A stretch of DNA of 64,000 bases, from contig OW285191.1 in the NCBI GenBank assembly GCA_935421135.1, forward strand, positions 5,465,504-5,529,503. The letters run 5' to 3'. A model generated the notes under the pieces. It had not been told where the DNA came from and searched no databases. It saw only the letters and a program-made list of their open reading frames with translations. The position numbers and the translations under genes were made by a program. Shown here piece by piece: positions 42,101 through 54,000 of this stretch (its first letter is position 1; each line of letters opens with the position of its first letter). Origin of the DNA: Bugulina stolonifera. Lineage: Eukaryota; Bryozoa; Gymnolaemata; Cheilostomatida; Bugulidae.

Positions 42101-45100
42101 TAATGTAGCCTCAGTACCTCTGGACCAAGCGTTACTGCGATCACGGCGAGTGCTGAGTGTCCAGTTTCAGCTTTTTGTTAGTATATCCATTGTAAGCTTT
42201 ACCATCTCCAAGAGGAAACTTGTATCCTCCTTCAGCTGATAGATTCGTGTCATTTGATAGTATTTCAGCGGCTATGTAACATGATTTGGGTAACAACAAT
42301 TCTTTACGGCTTGTAAGAGATTGAGTTAGAGGACATTTTGAATCTTTTCCACTTGACACAATCACCAGGTATGATCTGAAGATGTGACAGATTCTTATGA
42401 TACATTCAAATTCAATACAATTTTTCACTTAATGATGATTCTTTTTACACTAAATGTGTTAGCTTAGTTGGTAACTATAACTAAGTCTGAGCTTATCATT
42501 TTGTAGTTAAACAAGATACAATAATATGTGACTCCGTTATGCCAGAATCAGGCATAGGAATGGTTCATAAAGTTGCAGCAAGACCTATTTTAATCAGCAA
42601 TTTTTTGCTATTTCTAACTCGCTAACATGATTAAAACGATAAACATAATAAACTATTAGTTATCAAAAATTATTTTATGAAAATCTTGTAAGAGTTTTAG
42701 TTATAGTTATGTCAAACGTCACGCAAAACTTCTAGTCCTCCCTTTTCGCTCTTCCAATGTCTGATTCTGGTACCAGATGTCACATAATTATGATACCTAG
42801 AATTCTCCTCTCATTCAAAGGTGTCCAGGTTATTAAAACTGGATCCTGTTCATATTTGGGAGTACAAAAATATGAATAATAATTACATGTATTTACCTAA
42901 GTAGAATGTCGGCAAAAGTAACCGGCTTTATCACAATTGTAACTAAACCGGAAGATTCTATTTCCATCACCACTGGTTCAGCTGAGTTCCTGACTAAAAT
43001 GAAATACAGCAAATCAGAGTGATAGGTTTGAGCATTGTGTTTAGATGCCTTTTCTTGTATGAGAATAAATATTAGTACCATCAAGGGAATTTCACGCATT
43101 CTCAAAAGTTGGTCACAATTTGCAGTTTTATAAAAATCGTAGGTTTGAAAGGAGTTATCGGCTCGCGATTTTAGAATTTGAAGCATTTTAAAATTCTTCC
43201 GTCAATGAAACTATTTATAAAGTTAAAAGATTTGGTGTGGTTCTGTCAAACTAACTTAGACTCATTTAATAATATTATGTTGAGTAAAAGTTAAAAGCTT
43301 TAGTTTGTAATGATGAAAAGCATTAACTGATTGAGTTACAATAAGAATTGATTTACTTCAAAGTTGAAGTTTCAGTTTTTACCTTTACAATTATTGTTTT
43401 AACTCATGTACAGATTTAATTAATTAACCTTCATTAAAATGTACAAAAATGATCAAAATTTGTTTAAAAATATTATTCAATAACATAAGCAGACTAATTT
43501 ACTTTCATTTAAAATTGAACATGTGACCATTTAGTAAAAAGAAAGAATAACTTCAAAAACCAACCTAACATCAGCATAAATCGAATGGCATTGTTTTAAA
43601 ACAACTTTAGTCAGATTACATGTACATGTAATCTAGTTGATAGTAACATTAAAATATGTGTGAATGAGTGTATGTGAGTACACACAAAATAGAATATGTT
43701 CCGTTGTTAGCAAAAGTGTGTTAAATATTTTCGAGTTTAGAAGGTGACTTTGATTCTCCATTCTGGGTTATATAGTAAAAAATGGGGAAATTTTAAAGAT
43801 TGAATTACAGTAAAATATTTACCTTCCGATGCAATAATATTGTTTATACTAAATACACACTGCAATTCAACTATGATCCTGGGCTACTGCTATAATATTA
43901 TGATTGTATCAAAACTTCACACACGCATGTAAATCTTGCAACCCATATAGAAGACATCTAGACATACTATCACAATACCTACCCACAACTCTTGGGGGCC
44001 ATCCATAACAATGGCACTGTTCTCAGTTAACAAAGACAAGCCACAGTAGAAAGATAAGGCAGTATTGGTTAGAGGTGGAACAAGACAGCATTTTTGGATT
44101 CGAGACGAGATTCGAGACACTACTTCTAAAAAAATCGAGACGAGACGAGACTGGGTTTTAGGATTCAAGGCAATTTTTCTAAGAAGTTTGCCAAATTTTA
44201 TATATCTGCATGTTAGAACTCCAATAGTTTCAATTGCTACTCTGTAAACTCTGTATTTTATCATTATGCATTTCAATAAAAGGTGAACAGAAGGCTGTGG
44301 AATATATTGCACATGTATTCCATGTACAGTACATTGCATGTACATTGTACATGGGTACTAAAATAATAAAATGCAATTTGAAAAATTAGTATGGAGTTAT
44401 GTTTCCTTTAATGAAATAATCTCACGAGTAGACAACTTTTGGTAAGGACATAACATTGCATTGTGGGAGTGGTGATTGACAGTCGTTAGTAATTCTGTAT
44501 GACTAGGAGTGATCGACTAGTAGCTCAGCGTTAGCTGCAATGCAATTGCTAGGAAATCAGTGCTGGGAATGTACATGTAGGGAGTATTACTAAATAATTT
44601 GAATAATAATGTTCTATTTGATATATTTTATTGTTGATTAGCAATTAGTTGTATTATATTTATTAATTTATTATAAATAAAAATTATTAGCTGCTATTTG
44701 TTCTCAGTCTCGAATACTAATTGCCATCTCGAGACGACTTTCGAGACAAGGCAAGTCGATACGAGACTCGAGAAATCTCGAGTCTCGTTCCACCTCTAGT
44801 ATTGGTTGTTGCTGTCTTGTACATGTACGTGTATATCCTAATTATATATGTACAAAAAATAGCAACCAGTCAAAGTCATGTCATGTATTTCATTGCAAAG
44901 CAAAACAAATTGTATTAGGTCTTTTCTATCTTAAAGTGCCAAAGTGTTGACCTAGCATCTGCTTCAAACCAATAAATTGTACGACTGAGATATAGAAAGA
45001 ACAAACCAAGCTAGTCCAGACGCTGAACTAACCCACAGTCCCACCAAACCAGCAGCAGATAACTCCGGTCTGTTGCCCAATCACGGCCCAAAAGTGCACC

Positions 45101-46016
45101 AGCTGCCAAGCTACAGAATCACAGCAGTCACACAAGCAGTACTGTGCTAGTTATAACTAGATCTACAACATGTGACAGACATACGCAATGCTACATAGTT
45201 GCTAAGTACGTGTAAATGGTAATTGTTGAATGAGCACAATATTAGGCTATTGAGGGTAGCTACCATGTATGCAAGCTGTGGCGCCCATGAGACTCGCTGG
45301 AAAACTGGAGCTTTGTTGAGGGCCCCAGGTGATCCTTGTACAATCATAATAATAACTTCCACTCAACAATTATCTTGGTGACAAACATGTCAACGAACTG
45401 GAGAATCAGGATTTACTTCTATGATTACACACTGTAGCAAATTGTGTTGTACTAGTTAATATTTCAATAAGACAAAACACAACACCATGAAATGTTATTA
45501 GATCCTCTCCAAGTCTTACCAAGTCTCCCTGATTCTGCAGGAGTCTCCCTGATTTTCAACTCAAATTCTGGTACACCACCCAAAATGGACACCCCCCCCC
45601 CCCCCCCAATGCTAAAACTCCCTGATTTTCATCAGTTGAACTTGGCAAGCCTGTCTCCAAAGTGTCAACCTATCTACTACAAACTAATGAATTATCTGAC
45701 TACAATATAAACAGAGCAGACCAAGCTAGTCCAGGCCTAAACCAGCCCCAGCCCCACCCAACCAGCAGCAGATAACTCCAATCTGTTGCTCAATCACGGC
45801 CCAGCAGCACACCAGCTGCCAAGCTACAGACCCACAGCAGCCATGCAAGTTAAAATGATGCTCACATCCAGCAGTTATAACTTGTTTTAATATCACTGTG
45901 ATAGACACACAACCATACATATAATTGTACAACTCACTTTGTGCTTCAGTAGCTACGCGTAATATACAGCAGAAGCAGAACAGCAGAAAAAACAAATCCT
46001 TCCTCTTAGCCTCCAT
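39160..46016 (-). CDS. FN3-sushi single-pass receptor-like protein, with two coding lesions
   Basis: Exons: 46016-45938 (signal peptide MEAKRKDLFFLLFCFCC), 42993-42897 and 42375 to about 42110 (FN3-like: AEPVVMEIESSG, CYIAAEI, GDGKAYNGYTN), 41412-41221 (sushi: VGESVHYACKRG ... EWEGTQLVC), 39494-39160 (membrane segment GLSVGLSAGLLIAVGVMAA, then basic RQRR and a 75-residue tail). Phases agree for signal/FN3, FN3/FN3 and sushi/membrane junctions; the FN3/sushi junction is unresolved. In the second FN3 exon the frame breaks near 42160: the expected last strand (ALAVIAVTL) is in another frame. A TAG at 39411-39409 separates membrane segment and tail. It is either a recently decayed gene, a tail-less form, or assembly error. 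Its largest intron holds a hAT MITE. Confidence 0.6.
43200..44069. other. intronic, nothing recognised
   Basis: Lies in the first intron of the receptor gene; AT-rich, no exon or repeat with clear boundaries. Confidence 0.4.
44070..44798. mobile_element. hAT-type MITE, copy 2 (729 bp)
   Basis: Same ends as the element at 8002-8708 (TAGAGGTGGAAC... and inverted complement) with its own perfect 8-bp duplication GTATTGGT (44062-44069 and 44799-44806). The two copies align throughout with scattered differences. Confidence 0.88.
45000..45849. repeat. local direct repeat pair, about 134 bp
   Basis: 45000-45133 and 45717-45849 share ACCAAGCTAGTCCAG, CAGCAGCAGATAACTCC and CACCAGCTGCCAAGCTACAGA. Between them lies a C-run (45590-45607). 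The second copy ends about 90 bp before the signal-peptide exon of the receptor gene in its intron. Confidence 0.7.
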
Positions 46017-46785
46017 TTCAAAACATTTGTGCATCAAGTTCACAGCTGAAATGTTGACAAGGAGATGAGTGTGATATGTATTAGCAATAAATGCTGCCAA
46101 AAGCAACAGTCCTACATCACAGTTATGTAAATAGAATAGGTCATATAATAATAATATTGTTTTGACCTATTCTATTATAAATTCTGTTCTTGATTAAAAT
46201 GCCTACTGCTAGGCATGCTGAAACCATATGAATATGTTTACACCTGTATGTGTTTCTTGTAGCAGGTTCAGCCTTGATTCTTACCGTGTATTTGATGAAA
46301 ATATTTCTAACACGTCTCTCCATCTATCCCAAGTACTAGCCAAGCTTTTATCTGTTGCATTCCTCCTACAATATGCTAACAATTACCATGTACATCATGT
46401 ACATTGTACATGTAAATGTTTGTAATTACACCGGATGCAAGTAGTCAGTTAAATGAAAGTTTGTACATTATTATGTGAATCAGAAATGAGTATTGAAATG
46501 TACGATGTTGGAGTTACCTTTCCATAATAACAAAGAGAACACAACTCCATAATACCAAATACCTTTCTACTTGCTGTATACCCAGCCACAGTTCCCCAAC
46601 TGCGGTTGTAAAATAATTTTATAAAAATGCTCCAAGGGAGGCATAAATTTGCACTAAATACGTAAAAAGAAACTTTGTATATGGAATATTTAGTGAACCT
46701 CCACTAAATAAGTGTTGTCTTCTGTTTGTTTCGCAAGTTGTCCGCTCTTACCCCAAACTCAACATATAGGTGTTTCTTAGCATGT

Positions 46786-46958
46786 GTAACTGTCCAAGGG
46801 TATCAGATGTACATGCAGATTCATCAACTCAAAAGCTGCTGGAGAGTGAATTTCCAGAAGAGACAGAGTGCTCCTATACTGGTGTGTCTAGTATACAAAC
46901 ACAGCAGCTGCGATGTTGGTGTTATAGTGATGCAGTAGCACTAAAATGGTCTAAATGA
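46786..46958 (+). CDS. possible terminal exon of a cysteine-rich small protein
   Basis: After an acceptor-like GTTTCTTAG, a frame of about 57 residues contains CNC near its start and TEC...LRCWCY near its end, and stops at TGA (46956-46958). The CxC ending recalls the RCQCY of the peptides at 1961, 17135 and 20327, but spacing differs and the WDLPD tail is missing. I found no convincing first exon. It could be a distant relative or a chance frame. Confidence 0.25.
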
Positions 46959-46959
46959 A

Positions 46960-47892
46960 GATATAGCATAACTTGCAAATATGCTAGTTTTCAAAGTATA
47001 AATACTAATTGGTTACAAGTCATGTAGTGTACAGTATGAGTATAAGAATAGATTCAGTTGAAGTTTTGAGATTATACAAGTGTAAGTGTAAGTGTTAATA
47101 CAACAATCTGCCAGTGATGTTCCCCACTAGGTTTATAACAGTATTCCCTTTATTTGTATTATCAGCCTTCAGTGGACAGAATGCAAAAATAATCCGATAT
47201 TTATGATAAAATTAAGTAACTCATGCCACATATATAGTTGGCATTATAATCTTATACAGCGTCATATGTTGCCACAATTATAAATGTATCATTATCTAAC
47301 ATGGAATCACATAGTTATAATAAAATTAGCCTAGGTAGTTAAATTATTTAGCTGGCTCTAAATTAGAAGAAAATATCACTTCACAAAAAATAATTATTGC
47401 TGTAGCTGTCAAGGTACATAATAACAGTAATGCAGTAGTATTACATGTTCCAATTGAGTAATTCCAATAAACAGTACATACAGAACAAATCACTGATCAA
47501 CCAATGAAATAGTAATAAATACAGTAACATAGGTGCATGTACATGTAGTACAATACTTAATACAGCATTGCAAAGATAGGTAGCATTCGGAGTTGTCCTC
47601 TAATGTAAAAGACAAATATGAGAAGATAACTCTTATACACTAAACAGCTAAGAAGTACAAACTCACTGGCCACTGTTTACATATTTAAAAGGAGCAACAC
47701 AGTTTGATCAGACACTAGTAGAACAAAGTGTTAGCCTTGGGTACTGTTACCTTGACTAGTTGATAAACAATATATTGTACATGAGCAGATTGGAATGTTC
47801 AACTTTGGCAAGCCATGTTATTTCGGCAAGTTGTATGCAAGTTGTATGCGACAGCCAACTTGGCCAGTTTGAGATTTCTGTCAGATATTAAG
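46960..47892. other. intergenic, nothing recognised
   Basis: AT-rich sequence between the cysteine-rich frame and the GalNAc-transferase 3' end; no coding or repeat structure with clear limits. Confidence 0.4.
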
Positions 47893-47995
47893 ACAGCCAA
47901 TCATTAGTTAGCTGTATAGTTTCAGCCAATCATTAGCCAGTGATATAGTGTTAGCCAATCATTAACTAGTTGCATAGAGTGTTAGCCAATGATGA
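47893..47995. repeat. short tandem repeat, about 30 bp x 3.4
   Basis: Units start AGCCAATCATTAG or TAGCCAATCATTAA and are 29-31 bp long. The array lies just downstream of the GalNAc-transferase stop codon, probably in its 3' untranslated region. Confidence 0.65.
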
Positions 47996-48008
47996 TCTGC
48001 TTTGTTGA

Positions 48009-51000
48009 TCAAAACTGTTTAATCTGGGAGAATGTAAACTGCTGTAACTTGTTTGAGCTGTCACATGGTAACATACTTATAATATTGTCATTAGCTTTAT
48101 GTCCTGCACACTTCCCAGATAAGTTGTCCTTCATCTGCTTAGTCTCCTACAAGAAATAAAACATATATCCATATATCCTCACCCTATGTTTCTTTAGAAG
48201 AATGAAATTATTTTTCTCTAAAATGCAAAACACCAAAGAGTAGTGTTACAAAAAGATAGCACTATACTAGATGCATATAGATTGGGCAAGAACAGGCACA
48301 GTGCTGCAGGTCATAATATAAATGAGTTTTTGTAAATAGAATTTGGTTAGCAACTGGGTGGAACTCTGAGTCAGGAATAGAGGAAACCAGTAACAAAGGG
48401 AACATAATTCCTAAAATAGTAAATCTACTACAAGAGGTACAATGTGGTTTTGTCGTACTAGAAGGGGGATGATGAAGAGTACATTAGAGGTATCCAGTAC
48501 CGGACAACAATGAATGTGGCAGTAGCCGATGAAGCAGAGACGATCGGATTTTTAAATACCATCAGCTATGTCATTCAAAAGGAGACCCATTTGACCAATA
48601 CTGTTTGCCGATGATCTGACATTCAGGTGGTGAATATAACGAGATGGTGGTACGGGGATTAGAAACACATGAGAGTAGACATATGATAATTTGAACACTT
48701 GACTGGGATTTTTGGGAGCATGAAGCTGCAGGTATCAGGAAATTAAAAGAGGCAGTGGCAGATAAATCAGTATATAGCTTACCTCCAAGTACTCCCAGTG
48801 TCCTGTTGGGTCGGTGGGGCATACGACGACTTGTACGTGCCCTCCTCGAGGTACCAAACATCTCTCTCCTGAGGCTAACTGACCTTTTGTATTTAACCGC
48901 AGTTGCTGACTACCGCCCATCCTATGGCAGTGATATATCTCAGCGTTACGCCCCACTGACCAGCCGACAGCGTCCCAGCAGTCACTGCTGCCTTCCTGCT
49001 GTAACTACCAATCACAAAGAGTATGATAATATAACTATTTACTAATCAATAGTAGGGTGACCTTTTGAGGACCATATTAAGCTTGCCACTGGTAGTTAGT
49101 CTTTAGACTCTTTAAATGTTTACCCAACTTTGACATAACAGCATTATGTACATGTAGACTTCAAATCATCTACTTAATGGACAATTAGGAAGAATAGAAT
49201 TCATTTCCACCCAAATTAGTTCCTATTACTTCAACTATATTAGGTATGTGTATAATATATTATTGCCTTCTGCAAGTAATGAACACCACATAATATGAAC
49301 ATAACATAATCTACATAATATAGATATAAACTTACCATTCCCCAGTGCTTATTAGGGGGAGGTGGAGGGAACCTATCGTACACTTCATAGGCTATATTAT
49401 TCATAAACCATTTAAAGCTTTTACAGTTGTGTTCCTTTTTAAATGCTAGCTGTTTGGATATATCACCTGAAATACATAAAATTATGTTCACATTAGGCCT
49501 ATATCAAACATCCTCAACCGTGCACTACTGTCAGACATTATTGCCAAGTGCGAACAGCTAGCAGCCTCTTATTATAGTACTGTAAGAACATCGTATAATA
49601 ATTAGGTGACTAAAGGGAGTTGTCATTCCTTCAATTAAGCCATCAATAGATAGCAAATCTCAGTGATATAGTGGGTCAGTGAGTCAGTCAGTGAGCCCAG
49701 TCAGTGAGCTCAATCAGTGAGTCAGTCAGCCAGTAAGTCAGCCAGTGAGTCAGTTATTCAGTCAGTAAGTCAGCCAGCCAGTCAGTGCCACCAACAATTA
49801 ATCAGCAACAACAGCATGGGATAGCATCGTCTCTACCTTTTCTAGCAATGCTACAAGCACAAGAACTGTACTAAATCTTTGCCCGAGTTAGTACCATCAT
49901 GAGAGTGGATATGTAATGTATTAACTCTTATAACCTACCGATATCATAGCCTCTTACAGAAGGCTCTCTGGTGTAGAAGTACTCTTTAAACTCGTCATCT
50001 AACCACACCTCCACAACTCTCATGTAGTTCTACAAGGTTATTCGACAAGCTGTGAGAGTTGAGATACAATAAGTAGTAAACCGATCTTTTCCTAAATAGT
50101 TTAAATCTGACAAAGGTCAAGGTTTATTAAAGGTTGTTGTAGTTACTCTATAATGAGGCAGAGTACAGGAACTTGCCATGTGGAATATCTGTATTTATCA
50201 TAAATGTAAAGTATAAGTACAGCAAATCACAAACTATACAAAGGGATTGTCATTTAATCACCAGTGGGATAAAAGGAGGCATTTAAGGGGTTAACCAAAC
50301 ACCACACTGTGTTATTAATTTATTTGTCTAGCAAAGATGTATGCCTTATGCAACTAGAAAACTTGTAAATATGTTCCATCAATCCCCACAAAATTTCACA
50401 TAATGGTGACACAATGATATCTACACTATTAGACTGTGTCACAATGACATCTACACTGAGTGTAGGACTATATTATAAGACAGCCAATGACTTACTATCT
50501 GTATAATAGGTATTTTTGTATCCAGTTTACCAAAGGTATAAGGCATGTGGTTCCTATATACATGGGCTACTCTTGAACAGGGGACCCACTCTATCTCCCC
50601 ACCACACTGCCATATCTGTAAACAAGAATCACAGACTATGAAATGATCTATAATATGGCTGACAATCCCAAGACCTTTGATACTGGCAACGCAACGCCTT
50701 CCGATGACTTACATGTAAGCTTGCATTATCTATCAGTTGAGATTTTGCACAGATCAATTTCAACCCCTACCATGGTTCCAATCTGATTCCTACGTTCGAT
50801 ATCAGCTGCTAGTAATACTTGAAACATTTCATTGCCTACCATGAGTGAAACAAGTACAGATTATGTAGAGGTACATGACTTTAACACACACCTTGAACGA
50901 CAGCTCAAAGTTCTCACCACCCCAGATGAGAAGTCCATCATCATAAGCACCCAGTTCAAAGAAGTAAGACCTGTCCATAGCAAAGAGACCGCCAGCATGG

Positions 51001-54000
51001 GTTGGTGCTCTAAAGTAACAACGAATAAGGTGAATGTACATCTACTAATACTACAAATCTGTCATCAAATACTTGCTGATAGTAAGTAGTTCAGCTATTA
51101 AAGCAATAAGGCAAACATAATCTGCTCAAAAGCACAAAGAGTTTTTCTAACAGATACTACTATAATATTATATTAAAACTACTCTATTTCTTCTCAACTT
51201 GTTTTGTTACTGTGAAATTGACGGGAAACACTACATGGAAAAGGAATCATTTTTCAGTAACAGAAAGCATAAAGAAATTAGGATCAAATATTGATTAATT
51301 TCATACTGCCAACATTACAAGTAGAATGAGCTTCAAAGTTCCAAGGCAGAGTTATCCTCTTGCTAAATAAATAACATCACTTGGGAGTTATCGTACCATT
51401 GAGTCAATGGAACTAAAAGTAGGAGTTATCATCCCATTAAAGGAGCATAATTGAAATTGTCTCCTCTTTGTCATGAAATTGCACTCTCTCTTACCGATAG
51501 GGTTCACTGAAATGAGATCTTCTGTTTAACTCCCTCTGAGGAACCTCCGACTCCTTATAGAGGAATCCCCACTCAAATATACCTCTATAGTGCGATCCCT
51601 GAGCATATACCGGTCTCACACGGAATGTATTGAAGTCTATACCATCTATCGTAGGCACGGCCATTATTTTCCTAAAATAAATTATCATTTCCACATCAGA
51701 ACAAAACAACATTTCCATAGATAACCAATTGCCAGAATTAACTCGACTACACGGTGGAGGTAAAGCAATTGCACAGTGGGACTCAAAAGGCAAACATACA
51801 GCTATAGATGGGTTTCTATATTTGTATTGCAAGAGTAAAGGTAATGAGTATACATATTACATGCTCAACATACCACATAATGGAGCCCATTATGTTACAA
51901 TTAGCTGTGTTGGCAGCTAACACAGCACTGTCCTTACCAGGTCTCCTTTGACAAGAAATGAATTATCTTCAAAGATATAAAAGATGATGGAATGCCCTAC
52001 CTGTTATATTTAATTCTGGCGAGGAGAGGTACAAGCCAATTCCTGTTACACTCGCAGTGAGCATCGAGAAAGATGATGACATCACCAGTGGAATGTTGAG
52101 CGCCAATAGTCCGAGTTCTTATAAGTCCTTCTCTCTGCGAGTTCCTAAACAGCTTCACCAGCCCTTTAAACTGTCGCAGATAGTCTTCCAGTTTATCTTT
52201 AAGATGTTCTACAGCCAGCACATAATACATGTACACTGTATGTATATACATGTACATTGTATGTATATACATGTACATTGTATGTATATACATGTACACT
52301 GTATGTATATACATGTACACTGTATGTATATACATGTACACTGTACGTATATACATGTACACTGTACGTATATACATGTACATTGTATGTATATACATGT
52401 ACGTTGTATGTATATACATGTACATTGTATGTATATACATGTACACTGTATGTATATACATGTACACTGTATCTATATACACGTACATTGTATGTATATA
52501 CATGTACACTGTACGTATATACATGTACACTGTACGTATATACATGTACATTGTATGTATATACATACAATGTACATGTACATTTGTACATTGTATGTAC
52601 ATGTACACTGTATGTATATACATGTACATTTGTACATTGTATGTACATGTACATTGTATGTATATACATGTACATTGTATGTATATACATGTACACTGTA
52701 TGTATATACATGTACACTGTATGTATATACATGTACATTTGTACATTGTATGTATATACATGTACGTTGTATGTATATACATGTACGTTGTATGTATATA
52801 CATGTACATTTGTACATTGTATGTACATGTACATTGTATGTATATACATGTACACTGTATGTATATACATGTACACTGTATGTATATACATGTACACTGT
52901 ATGTATATACATGTACATTGTATGTATATACATGTACATTTGTACATTGTATGTATATACATGTACGTTGTATGTATATACATGTACGTTGTATGTATAT
53001 ACATGTACATTGTATGTATATACATGTACACTGTATGTATATACATGTACAATCAGTTATAGCATCCTATTTAACTCCAGTCAGTAGACTACCTACTACT
53101 ATTTCTGTTAGTCAAACTATAACAGCAGTAATAATGTTTGTCTCACTTTGCTATATAGTTCTCCATTTAGTCTGGCTATTCCATTACACCGCGATTATAA
53201 ACAATAATTTATGTAATATATTCAGATGCCATCTATATAACATAACAAAATGTAGGCCTACATTGCAATGCAATGCGTTCTTTGTGTGACCGACTAGGCC
53301 CAAGCGGAACAGCTCATGTAGCCTACTAATAATATTGTTTATATATATAGTTTGTACTAAGGTCTCTGCTTACCTTTATCACTGAAGTCGTCTACCATGA
53401 CTATTTCCTTGAGCAGATTTGGAGGGGAGGTATTTATAACACTGTGTACTGTACGGACTAACGTACTGAAGCCTTCATTATGGAAAACTAGTATAACACT
53501 AGCGGATGGCAGGTCTGTAGGATAGTGCCAGTATTTACACCTGTAATAATATGATCATAAATATCTATTAGTGTTGGCAGGTCTGTATGATAGTGCCAGT
53601 ATTTACACATGTAATGATATGATCATACATATCTATTAGTGTTGAGTCTAGTATACTTCTCATTATCGTAATATACATTCATCAGTTATTATCTGTATCC
53701 AACTTGCACCCCAGTAAAAACAAAAAAAAACCTGCACCCAACTTATGTGATGTTTCTATTGGCCTGTTTGTTCATTATCATCCATGAAAAAATAACTCTG
53801 CAAGAAACTATTATTTGGTGAAATACATTTGACAAAAAAAATTTTTCTACTTGGCCTGCTTAGAAATAAGCAGAAATCGAAATGTATATTATGGTAAAAA
53901 AACGATCGAATAAATAAAAAAAATTGGCAACATATTCTGTAAAGAACAATGAATTGTTCAGAATTTCAATCAGATAAAAGTATATTGAGAATCGACTCAT

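Noticed and set aside
51997..53289. Long open frames on both strands (up to about 410 residues) in the 52-53 kb region
   Set aside because: They are produced by the 21-bp satellite, which has no stops and a length divisible by three. Only the short ends overlapping GalNAc-transferase exon 5 are real coding sequence.
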